In this document: piece after piece, positions 24,362 through 32,003 of the stretch | How positions within the stretch are numbered: the first letter of the stretch is position 1 | How the letters are laid out: every line of letters starts with the position of its first letter | NCBI RefSeq assembly: GCF_016917755.1 | Contig: NZ_CP070326.1 | Coordinates: 3,534,001-3,598,000, forward strand | Source: Streptomyces noursei | GTDB lineage: Bacteria; Actinomycetota; Actinomycetes; Streptomycetales; Streptomycetaceae | Direction of reading: 5' to 3' | DNA: 64,000 nt | Notes under the pieces: model-generated | What the model saw: only the letters and a program-made list of their open reading frames with translations | Databases searched by the model: none | Told to the model about the DNA's origin: nothing | Program-made: the position numbers and the translations under genes

Positions 24362-26152
24362 ATGACGACCACCGCACACCCTGAGCAGGCGCCCGGGACG
24401 GCGGCCTGGCCGGCGCTGGACGACCGCCACGCGGCGGCCGGCCGGGCCCTGCTCGACTGGGCCGCCGCGGCCGACGGCGAGCTGTCGCGGCTCTGCCTGG
24501 TCCGCGGCGGCCGGGCCAGCGGCAAGAGCCATCTGCTCGCCTGGTTCCTCGCCGGGGCGGGCACCGACCAGCGGACCACCGTCCACGCCACGGTCCCCGC
24601 CGCCGGGCTCATCGCCGACTCCGTCGCCTGGGAGCTGGGCCGCCAGCTCGGCTACGGCCCGCTGCCCCCGCACCGCCTCCTGGACCGCGTCGCCGCCGAC
24701 GCCCGGCCGCTGCTGCTCCTCCTGCCCGATCTGCACCTCGCCGGCCGCGGACCGGCCGACCACGCCCCGGCGGACCCCGGCACGCTCGTCGACGAGTTCC
24801 TCGTCCCGCTCCTGGAGCTCCCGCACGTGCGCGCCGTCGCGGAGACCGGCACCACCGGCCTCCTCGACGACACGGACCCCCACGTCATCGACCTCGGCGA
24901 GGCCCCCTGGCCCGACGCCGCGCCCCCGCCCGCCCCGTCCGAGGAGGCCCCGGACGCGGACGCCGCGGCCCTGCTCGCCGCCGTTCCGCGCACCGCCGAC
25001 GGCAGGGCGCGGTGGGACGAGGCGCCGCCGGCCGCCCGCGAGCACGTCCTCGACGCCGTTCTCGGCACCGAGGACGGCGGCACCGCGGCGGGCTCCCTGC
25101 TCGCCGACCCCGGCTTCCTCCTCCACGGCTCCGCCACGGCCATCACCGCGGCACTCCGCGATCCGGCCACCGTCGCCCCCGCGGGCCTACATGCCATCTG
25201 GGACCGCGCCGCGCCCCACCTGTCCGGTTCCGCGGACGACGACCTGGCCCGCGCCGCCGTCCTGCACGCCGCCGCCCTGACCACCAGCGCCACCCTCACC
25301 GAATACCTGCGCCCGCTGGCCGAACGCCATCTGTGGACCGCGGTCTGGGCGCGCCACGACGTCCCGGCGGCCGCCCACTGCCACCTCCCGCAACAGGACG
25401 GCACCCTGCTCGTCGCGGACGCCCTGGGCCGGCTCCACCGCCACGACGCGGGCACCGGCGAACGCACCGGCGTGGTGCCCACACCCGCCGGGCTCCGCCC
25501 CTTCGGCCTCGCCGCCGCCGACCCGGAGGCGGTGCTGCTGTTCGACGGCAGCGGGCCGCTCTTCCCCCTCACCCCCGACGAGGAGGGCCCGGCCGGCACC
25601 GTACTGGGGCACATCGCCGCCCACCACGGCACCGCGGCGCTCAGCGCCGCGCCCTCCCGGCCCACCGCGCTCGGCGCCGACGGCCGGTCGCCGACGGCCG
25701 TCGTCGGCGACGCCGGTGGAGCCGTCCACGTGTGGTCCCTGACCGCCTACCGGCCCCTGCCGCACTCCCGCCGTCTGCACAGCGTCCCCGTCACCGCCGT
25801 CACCTGCCTGCGGTTGCCCGACGACGACCTCACCCTCGTCTTCAGCGCCGCCCTCGACGGCTCGATCCGTCTGTGGGAGACGTCCGGGGAACCGATGGCG
25901 GGCCCCGTGGAGCAGCGCCCGGCCCTCGTCACGGCCCTCGCCGCCGCCGACACCCCCGCCGGCCCGCTCCTGGCCGCCGCCTGGAACGACGCCGAGCTGC
26001 ACCTCTGGCACCTCACCAGCGGGACCGTCCGCACCCTGCCGCTGCTGTACCGCTGCAACGCCCTGACGCTCTCCCCCTCCGGCCGTCTGACCCTCAGCGG
26101 CCCCGACGGCCTGCACACCCTGCAACTCGCCCTCGACCGCCTCTGGAACTGA
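24362..26152 (+). CDS. P-loop ATPase with C-terminal WD40-like repeats
   Basis: The 596-residue protein starts at the ATG 24 bases after the preceding stop, with GGGGAG upstream. Walker A is RGGRASGKSHLL (about 49-57) and a Walker B-like strand is PLLLLLPDLHLAG. After a helical middle region, residues from about 320 form WD/beta-propeller repeats (DAGGAVHVWSL, SAALDGSIRLWETSG, AAWNDAELHLWHL). Similar ATPase-WD proteins occur beside SUKH-4 genes in Streptomyces toxin loci. Possible roles are remodelling the immunity complex or sensing; neither is shown. Cytoplasmic, last gene of the cassette. Confidence 0.75.
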   Translation: MTTTAHPEQAPGTAAWPALDDRHAAAGRALLDWAAAADGELSRLCLVRGGRASGKSHLLAWFLAGAGTDQRTTVHATVPAAGLIADSVAWELGRQLGYGPLPPHRLLDRVAADARPLLLLLPDLHLAGRGPADHAPADPGTLVDEFLVPLLELPHVRAVAETGTTGLLDDTDPHVIDLGEAPWPDAAPPPAPSEEAPDADAAALLAAVPRTADGRARWDEAPPAAREHVLDAVLGTEDGGTAAGSLLADPGFLLHGSATAITAALRDPATVAPAGLHAIWDRAAPHLSGSADDDLARAAVLHAAALTTSATLTEYLRPLAERHLWTAVWARHDVPAAAHCHLPQQDGTLLVADALGRLHRHDAGTGERTGVVPTPAGLRPFGLAAADPEAVLLFDGSGPLFPLTPDEEGPAGTVLGHIAAHHGTAALSAAPSRPTALGADGRSPTAVVGDAGGAVHVWSLTAYRPLPHSRRLHSVPVTAVTCLRLPDDDLTLVFSAALDGSIRLWETSGEPMAGPVEQRPALVTALAAADTPAGPLLAAAWNDAELHLWHLTSGTVRTLPLLYRCNALTLSPSGRLTLSGPDGLHTLQLALDRLWN

Positions 26153-26538
26153 TCGCACCCGCCCCACGGGTCGGCCGGGGACGGCCATCGGCCCGCCCCC
26201 GGGCCCCAGTTCCCGCGCAGCAGGTCGACGAGCCGCGCAACTCCGGGCTCCCGGCGACCAGTTCCCGCAGCGGCGCCGGCGGCTCATCGCGGGACGACGC
26301 CACGCGCGAGGTTTCCGGGCCCGTCGCCGGCCCTGGCGTCGCCGCACACGCCTCGACCGCGCCGCGGGCTCCGCGCCCCGGTGCGGGCCCGCGGGTGTCC
26401 CCCGTATGGCCTTGTGCGGCCCGTGGACCGTTTTCGGCCGTGCTGGCTGCCCAACGACGCGAACGCGCCCGCGCCCGCAGTGAGAAGGGTGTCCGCTGGG
26501 ATGGACGGCCACTCAACGCCGCGGCCTGACGCCCCGCG
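26153..26538. other. 386-base convergent intergenic region
   Basis: The space between the ATPase/WD gene and the cupin gene (convergent) holds no supported gene, repeat or clear terminator. Confidence 0.5.
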
Positions 26539-26910
26539 TCAGTCGAGGATCTCGGCCGCCTTGGTCATCGGTCCTCCTGCGCCACCGGTGTTCATGGTTC
26601 CCGCCGGTTCGAGCAACAGGATCGCGGTCTCCTCGTCGGCCACGGTGCAGTGCTCGACCCCGCGGGGAACTACGAACAGCTCGCCGGGTTCCAACACCAC
26701 ATCGCCATCCCTGAGCCGGATGGTGAGCCTCCCACTGATGACCATGATCAATTCATCGGTGTCCTCGTGGCTGTGCCAGACGAACTCCCCCTTCAGTTTG
26801 GCCAGCTTGACCTCGTAGTCGTTGAGCGCCGCCACCTTCTTCTGCGACCACAAGTCGCTGAACTGCGCGAGCCTGTCGGTGAGGTTGACGGGAGCTGCTG
26901 ACGTGGACAT
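26539..26910 (-). CDS. Cupin-domain protein
   Basis: The 123-residue single-domain cupin has motif 1 FVWHSHEDTDELIMVISG (H-x-H-x4-E), followed by LRDGDVVLEPGELFVVPRGVEH, with the motif 2 histidine in GVEHCTVAD. A metal site of two His, one Glu and one His is therefore present. The ATG at 26908-26910 has GGAAGG 8 nt upstream. Stand-alone cupins of this size act as sensors, isomerases or thiol oxygenases. It is divergent from an AraC regulator 104 bases away, which probably controls it. Confidence 0.85.
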   Translation of the reverse strand: MSTSAAPVNLTDRLAQFSDLWSQKKVAALNDYEVKLAKLKGEFVWHSHEDTDELIMVISGRLTIRLRDGDVVLEPGELFVVPRGVEHCTVADEETAILLLEPAGTMNTGGAGGPMTKAAEILD

Positions 26911-27014
26911 ACGGCTTCCTTCCTCAAGGCCGGGCACCGGGAGCGGCTTCTCACCCCCGGCCGGTGCTACGAGCCTGCCGCGCCCCGACTCCGCACGTCT
27001 TGTACGTTCCTGGC

Positions 27015-27845
27015 ATGGCCTCTGATCGCCCCCACACGTCCATCAGCGCCTGGCGGCCGCCGGTCCCCGGGATCACCGAGGTCTTCCACGCCCACTTCAC
27101 CGACCACGCATACCCGGCCCACACCCACGACACGTGGGACCTGATGATCCTCGACGACGGCTCCGTGGACTTCGCACTCGACCGTCACCGCCACGGGGCG
27201 ACCGGCAGCACCAGCGTCCTCCTGCTGCCTCCCGGCGTGCCCCATGACGGGCGGACCGTCACCGAGTCCGGGTTCCGCAAGCGCAACCTCTACCTCGACG
27301 GCTCCGTACTCCCGCAGCATTTGGCCGGCCGGGCGGTGGACACTCCGGTCCTCAAGGATGGACTGCTGCGCGGCCGGATCGACCAGCTGCACGCCGCACT
27401 CGTCCATCCCGGAGACGGCTTCGAAGCCGAGTCCCGCCTCTCGTTCATCCGAGAACGGCTCCACTTCCACCTCGCCAGGCTCCAGCCCCGCGCTCCGGGG
27501 CGCGAGGCAAACCGGCTCGCCGCTGAGCTGCGGGAACTTCTGGACTCCCGCACCCACGTCGGCCTTTCCCTGCACGAGGCCGCAGCCACCCTGCACGCCC
27601 ACCCCACCCACCTGATCCGCTGCTTCAAGCAGACCTACGGCCTTCCGCCACACGCCTACCTCACCGGCAAGCGGATCGAACACGCCCGTCGCCTCCTCCT
27701 CGACGGCCACCGACCCGCCGAGGTCGCCACAACCATCGGATTGCACGACCAGGCCCACCTCAACCGACACTTCACACGCCACGTCGGCACCACCCCCGCG
27801 CGCTACCAGCGCACTCGCACCGGTTCGTACCCAACCACCTCCTGA
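27015..27845 (+). CDS. AraC-family transcriptional regulator with cupin-like sensor
   Basis: The 276-residue protein has an N-terminal AraC_binding cupin: FTDHAYPAHTHDTWDLMIL, VLLLPPGVPHDGRT. The C-terminal pair of HTHs starts with LSLHEAAATLHAHPTHLIRCF and continues IEHARRLLLDGHRPAEVATTIG and the signature HDQAHLNRHFTRHVGTTPARYQ. ATG 27015 is chosen because the cupin homology begins soon after it; the upstream open frame overlaps the divergent promoter. The 104-base spacer to the cupin gene should hold its operator. It ends 80 bases before an IS5-like element. Confidence 0.88.
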   Translation: MASDRPHTSISAWRPPVPGITEVFHAHFTDHAYPAHTHDTWDLMILDDGSVDFALDRHRHGATGSTSVLLLPPGVPHDGRTVTESGFRKRNLYLDGSVLPQHLAGRAVDTPVLKDGLLRGRIDQLHAALVHPGDGFEAESRLSFIRERLHFHLARLQPRAPGREANRLAAELRELLDSRTHVGLSLHEAAATLHAHPTHLIRCFKQTYGLPPHAYLTGKRIEHARRLLLDGHRPAEVATTIGLHDQAHLNRHFTRHVGTTPARYQRTRTGSYPTTS

Positions 27846-27925
27846 GCCCCGCATCGGATGCTCGCCTCAAACGCCTCCGCCTTTGACGATCAACCCGGCG
27901 AACCCATGCGGTCAGAATCGCCCTA

Positions 27926-28495
27926 AGGCCGACCGGCAAATGGATCACTTGAGGCGGCGCGTGGTGGGACGACCGTCCCATCGGTAGTGGGTGGTGGCTC
28001 GGCGGATCAGTATGCGAAGCGTGACGAGTGCGGCTGCCAGGTGGAGGTAGAACTCCACGACGGCGCCGTTCTTCTCAGTACAGCGCCGCAGCTTGCCGTA
28101 GCCGTTCATCCACGAGTGCGTCCGCTCTACAGTCCACCGCTTGCCGGCCTGGATCGGGGCAGGTACGCCCTTGCAGGCGATCTCGCCCGTGAAGCCCAAC
28201 TCCTGGAGGAGGATGCGGGACTTGTCGTTGTCGTAGCCCCGGTTGAGGTTGACGTTCACGTCGTCCGGCAGGAGGCCAACGGCAGCGGTGGCAGCCAAGC
28301 GGTTGGTTCGTGGCGAACTCCCCCGGGCCGGCAGGAGCGCGGCGAACTGCCCCCGGAGGGGGGCGAGCAGGCATGATGGCAGTGCGGGCACGACTGTCCT
28401 TCGCGATCGCAGAGCGTAGAGAGCTCCACGATCACGTAGATCCGTGCCCGTTCTGCTACCCGGTCAGCGTTCGGATGCGTATTGCCGGTCGGTCT
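27926..28495 (-). mobile_element. Internally deleted IS5-like element, copy 1
   Basis: The left end AGGCCGACCGGCAA (27926) and right end TTGCCGGTCGGTCT (28495) are near-perfect inverted repeats, flanked on both sides by TA, a likely target duplication. Compared with copy 2 at 36.3-37.3 kb it has lost about 400 bases from the transposase centre. The element lies between the AraC gene and the MFS gene, and its right end runs into the MFS coding sequence. Confidence 0.8.
27945..28391 (-). pseudogene. IS5-family transposase, central deletion
   Basis: The remnant starts PALPSCLLAPLRGQFAALLP, then passes out of frame through a segment whose other frame reads GEFATNQPLGCHRC, and jumps to LLPDDVNVNLNRGYD. 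The C-terminal third is intact: GKRWTVERTHSWMNGYGKLRRC with the DDE-type E region, then LAAALVTLRILIRRAT. The DDE catalytic domain's first half is gone, so it cannot transpose by itself. Confidence 0.8.
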
Positions 28496-29993
28496 TACGC
28501 ACCGGCTGCTCCACCGCGCTGGCTTCCTCCCCCTGCCCCTGCCCCTGCCCCTGGCCCTCGCCCGCGACGGCCGAGGCCGGCTTGGGTAGTGCCTGGACGA
28601 GCAGGGTGACGATGACCGGGAACGCCACGATGACCGCGATGCTGAGGTAGAACGCCTTGGGGTAGTTGTCCAGTGCAGGCGAGTCGCCGAGTGCGCCGAA
28701 GAAGACGACGCCGACGAGCGATACGCCGAGCGCCGCGCCGCCCTCCATCGCCGTGGACAGCACGCCGGAGGCCGAGGAGGCGTGCTTCGGGTCGATGCCG
28801 GCCAGGGCCGCGGCGGGCAGCGGCGCGGCCACCAGGCCCATGCCGAAGCCGGCGACCAGCAGTCCGGGCGCGACCCAGCCGGCCGTGCCGGCCGTGCCGA
28901 TGTGCGCGACGATCAGTCCGACCATCCCGTAGCCGACGGCGACCAACCCGGCGCCCAGGGCGATGACCTGGTTGCCGATGCGTGCGGCGAGCTTCCGCGC
29001 GAGGAACGACGAGCCGAAGAAGCCGGCGCTCATCGTGGTGAAGAGCAGCCCCGAGGGGAGCGGGTCCCAGCCCCTGCCTTCCTGCATGTAGATCGCGAAC
29101 AGCAGGAAGAAGGAACCCATCGACATGAAGTACACGAAGTACGCGCTGACGCCGACGGTGAATCCCCGCTCGCGGAACAGCCCTGGGTCGATCAGCGGCG
29201 CCGCGTCGCGCGCGGCCAGTCGCCGCTGGTGCGTAATGAACAGGACGAACAACGGCACGGCCGCGATCAGCGACAGCCACGCCCACAGTGGCCAGCCCTG
29301 TTCCCTGCCCTCCAACAGCGGCAGCATCACCGCGGCGAAGCTCACGATGGCCAGGGCGGCACCCGGCAGGTCCAGCTTGGCGCCGGTCCCGGTGCGGATG
29401 TGGGGGACGATCCGCGGCGTCAGGGCCAGGATCACCAGGCCGATCGGGATGTTGATCAGGAAGACGGTTCGCCAGTCGAGCCCGGCGACATCGAGGGCGA
29501 TCAGCATGCCGCCGATGAGCTGCCCGCACAGCCCGGACAGACCCAGCATCAATCCGTATGCGCTGAAGGCACGGCCCCGCGCCTCACCGGTGTAGACGTG
29601 GCTCACGACGGCGAGCACCTGCGGGGTCAGCATCGCCGAGGAGAGGCCCTGGATGACACGGGCGACGATCAGGAACCAGATGCTGGGCGCGAAGCCACAG
29701 GCCGCCGATGCGGCGGTGAAGAACGCCAGGCCGATCACGAACATCCGGCGAGGGCCGAAGATGTCACCCATCCGACCGCCGGTGATGAGTCCTACGCACA
29801 GGGCCGCGCCGTAACCCACCATGACGAGCTGTGTCTCAGGTGCGCCGGCGTCCAGGTCGCTCTGGATCGAAGGGATGGCGACGTTGGTGATGAAGAAGTC
29901 CAGAAAGGCGATGAAGCCGCCGATCAGGACGACGGCTAAGGGCGCCCAGGACGTGGGCTCGGCCGCACGGCCGGCAGTCTGCGGACTGGTCAT
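28464..29993 (-). CDS. MFS efflux transporter (DHA2/EmrB-QacA type), C-terminus supplied by an IS end
   Basis: The protein has 509 residues with about 14 transmembrane helices. Motif A is GGRMGDIFGPRRMFVIG, and motif C-like features mark drug:H+ antiporters, beginning WAPLAVVLIGGFIAFLDFFI and VMVGYGAALCVGLI. The ATG at 29993 has GGATGGAAG 8 nt upstream; an ATG at 30008 would add five residues. The last ten codons, KTDRQYASER and stop, lie inside the inverted repeat of IS copy 1, so the native tail was replaced. The preceding GQGQGQGQGEE repeat is also odd. Divergent from a WYL regulator with a shared palindrome, hence probably repressed or induced by it. Confidence 0.85.
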   Translation of the reverse strand: MTSPQTAGRAAEPTSWAPLAVVLIGGFIAFLDFFITNVAIPSIQSDLDAGAPETQLVMVGYGAALCVGLITGGRMGDIFGPRRMFVIGLAFFTAASAACGFAPSIWFLIVARVIQGLSSAMLTPQVLAVVSHVYTGEARGRAFSAYGLMLGLSGLCGQLIGGMLIALDVAGLDWRTVFLINIPIGLVILALTPRIVPHIRTGTGAKLDLPGAALAIVSFAAVMLPLLEGREQGWPLWAWLSLIAAVPLFVLFITHQRRLAARDAAPLIDPGLFRERGFTVGVSAYFVYFMSMGSFFLLFAIYMQEGRGWDPLPSGLLFTTMSAGFFGSSFLARKLAARIGNQVIALGAGLVAVGYGMVGLIVAHIGTAGTAGWVAPGLLVAGFGMGLVAAPLPAAALAGIDPKHASSASGVLSTAMEGGAALGVSLVGVVFFGALGDSPALDNYPKAFYLSIAVIVAFPVIVTLLVQALPKPASAVAGEGQGQGQGQGEEASAVEQPVRKTDRQYASER

Positions 29994-30039
29994 GTCAGGG
30001 TCTTCCATCCTCGGGTCGAATGAACGGGTCCGAGGCTAG

Positions 30040-30076
30040 ATCCGGGTCACTGACATCTACTGTCAGTGACCCGGAT
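30040..30076. promoter_or_regulatory. Perfect 16-bp-arm palindrome, probable operator of the WYL regulator
   Basis: TCCGGGTCACTGACA at 30041-30055 and its exact reverse complement at 30061-30075 are separated by TCTAC, and one further flanking pair (30040/30076) also matches. It lies centrally in the 94-base gap between the divergent MFS and WYL genes, where a dimeric regulator would control both. The WYL gene starts 12 bases after the palindrome. Confidence 0.75.
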
Positions 30077-30087
30077 ACTTTTCCTCC

Positions 30088-31080
30088 ATGCGGGCTAGTC
30101 GGTTGGTGAGCATCCTTTTACTCCTCCAGACGCGCGGCCGGATGACCGCGCGGCAAGTGGCAGAGACCCTCGAGGTGTCGGTCCGCACCGTCTACCGGGA
30201 CATGGAGTCGCTCGTCGCCTCCGGCATCCCGCTGTACGGCGAGGCCGGCCCGGACGGCGGATACCAACTGCTCGACGGCTACCGGACACGGCTCACCGGG
30301 CTCACCGCCGACGAGGCCAGGGCCCTGTTCCTGACCGGCCTGCCCGCAGCTGCAGCCGACCTCGGGCTCGGGGCCGTGGCCGCCGAGACGCAACTGAAGC
30401 TGACCGCCGCCCTGCCACCCGAGATGCGCGAACGCGCCGAACAGGCCCGGCAGCGGATCCACATCGACATCCCCGCCTGGTACCAGGACTCCGAGGAGAC
30501 GCCCTGGCTGTCCGCGGTGGCAAGCGCGGTCTGGAACCAGCAGCAGGTGCGGATCCGGTACGAACGCTGGGCCACCCCGCACGAAGTGACCAGGACCGTG
30601 GACTCCTACGGAGTGGTCCTCAAGGCCGGCCGCTGGTACCTGGTGGCCGGGTCCGCGCACGGCGTGCGGACCTACCGGGTGTCCCGGATCACCGAACTGG
30701 AGCCCCTGGCCGGGACGTTCACGTGGCCTGCCGGATTCGATCTGGCGACGCACTGGCGCGAGTACCTGACGTCCTTCGACACACGCCGATACCGGGACCA
30801 GGCGGTGCTCCGCCTGTCGCCCGAGGCTCTCGCGGACATCGGGCAGATACTCGACTCCTCGGCGGCCCGGGCCGCCGAGGAGTCGGCGGCGGCGCCCGAC
30901 GCCGACGGCTGGACGCGGGTGGTCGTCCCCATCGAGTCCTGTGAACAGGCTCTCCCCAAGCTGCTGCTACTGGGCGTGGGTGCCGAGGTGGTGGGGCCGC
31001 CTGAGTTGCGGGAGAGGATGCGGGCCACACTCGCCGAGATGCTCGCCCGGTACGAGGGCGGCGGCCCGACGCAGGAGTGA
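30088..31080 (+). CDS. YafY-type HTH regulator with WYL domain
   Basis: The 330-residue protein begins with an HTH_11 winged helix (RLVSILLLLQTRGRMTARQV, VSVRTVYRDMESLVASGIP, then the DGGYQLLDGY wing). The middle holds the WYL domain: VRIRYERWATPHEVTRTVDS, GVVLKAGRWYLVAGSAHGVRTYRVSRI. A WCX-type C-terminal extension is present (VVVPIESCEQALPKLLLLGVGAEVVGPPELRERM). These regulators often sense nucleotides or small ligands and control neighbouring genes. The target here is the divergent MFS gene through the long palindrome between them, and probably its own gene. Confidence 0.88.
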   Translation: MRASRLVSILLLLQTRGRMTARQVAETLEVSVRTVYRDMESLVASGIPLYGEAGPDGGYQLLDGYRTRLTGLTADEARALFLTGLPAAAADLGLGAVAAETQLKLTAALPPEMRERAEQARQRIHIDIPAWYQDSEETPWLSAVASAVWNQQQVRIRYERWATPHEVTRTVDSYGVVLKAGRWYLVAGSAHGVRTYRVSRITELEPLAGTFTWPAGFDLATHWREYLTSFDTRRYRDQAVLRLSPEALADIGQILDSSAARAAEESAAAPDADGWTRVVVPIESCEQALPKLLLLGVGAEVVGPPELRERMRATLAEMLARYEGGGPTQE

Positions 31081-31156
31081 GAAAGGCAAGCCCCGGCCCC
31101 CGTCGCCGGGAGCGGGCAGGCCGCCCCCGCTGTCCATCGCGCTGACGCCATCGCGG

Positions 31157-31645
31157 TCACACCCAGACGCTTCGCTGGGTTCCCCAGCCCCAGCTGCCGA
31201 ACCCCTCTCCACCGTACGCGCCTGCCTGCAGGTATACGCGCCCGTCCGGGCGCAAAGGGCCTGCCTCCGTGATCTTCTCTGTGTTGTACTGCTCCATGCC
31301 GCTTTCGCCGCAAGGGCGTTGCACATACCGCCAGCTTTCGGCGCTGGATCCGAAAGCCAGGCTCCATGACTGATTCGGCCCCGAATCGCGGTGGCACCGG
31401 GACCTTACGACGCCTGACAGTTCGTACTGATCACCGATCCGGGTGACCGTACCCGTGATGTCCACCCAGTACGAGTTGCGGGTGGTGCTACCGGTGCCGC
31501 TTTGGTAAGTCACGTGGAAGTCCTGTGGCTCGGCGGCAGCCGCGGGGTTGATCCCGCTCAGCGCGACCACCATTGCCGTTACCGCGCAGAGCACGAATCG
31601 GACTGCGGTCCGGCAGGCGCCAACCGCCCATTGCCTGGACGCCAT
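31157..31645 (-). CDS. Secreted protein of unknown function
   Basis: The 162-residue precursor has a signal peptide, AVRFVLCAVTAMVVALSG then a likely cut after NPAAAA. The mature part is beta-rich: FHVTYQSGTGSTTRNSYWVD, VTRIGDQYELSGVVRSRC, YVQRPCGESG. It has two cysteines that could form one disulfide and ends TQRSVWV. ATG 31645 has GGGGGA upstream; the open frame continues further but is unlike coding sequence. No family is recognised. It resembles orphan secreted proteins of Streptomyces accessory regions. Confidence 0.7.
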   Translation of the reverse strand: MASRQWAVGACRTAVRFVLCAVTAMVVALSGINPAAAAEPQDFHVTYQSGTGSTTRNSYWVDITGTVTRIGDQYELSGVVRSRCHRDSGPNQSWSLAFGSSAESWRYVQRPCGESGMEQYNTEKITEAGPLRPDGRVYLQAGAYGGEGFGSWGWGTQRSVWV

Positions 31646-32000
31646 TGTTCCCCCAGAGGAGTCGAAGAAGGACAGATCACCTTGCTGGGACTGTCGAAGA
31701 GAGGAACCGCGAGATCCGGGCCACGACGTTCTAAACCACCGCGCCCTGGGCTCAGATCGCGAACCTCCAGAATGACCGGGATTTGCACGCCACCGTCGAG
31801 GAGCGCCCGATCTGGCACCGGGGAGCGCAGTGGCCAGGGTCCCGGTGACGGGGGCCATCGTGCCCCATGGTGCTCGTGTCGGTGTTGCAACCCCGAGCTA
31901 CCAAGAGGCCCTGTCCTCATGCGTCCACCCGGTCGAGATCACCCGTCCAGGGACCCTGTTCCATCAGAACCGTCCTCATGATCGATAGAGATACGGCTTC
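31646..32000. other. 355-base intergenic region containing the first long direct repeat
   Basis: No gene is supported. Most of the right part (31865 onward) is the left copy of a 139-bp direct repeat. The left part should carry the promoter of the secreted protein gene (leftward), but no clear boxes were found. Confidence 0.5.
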
Positions 32001-32003
32001 TTA
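31865..32003. repeat. 139-bp direct repeat, left copy
   Basis: Begins CCATGGTGCTCGTGTCGG and ends GATACGGCTTCTTA. The copy at 33837-33975 has the same length without gaps and differs at only three positions, clustered in the first half. Its last three bases are the stop codon of the glycine-rich gene (32001-32003, read on the minus strand). The pair encloses that gene. Confidence 0.9.

Noticed and set aside
24269..25126. Minus-strand frame opposite the ATPase/WD gene
   Set aside because: Gly/Arg/Glu-rich shadow frame; sense strand has Walker A and WD motifs.
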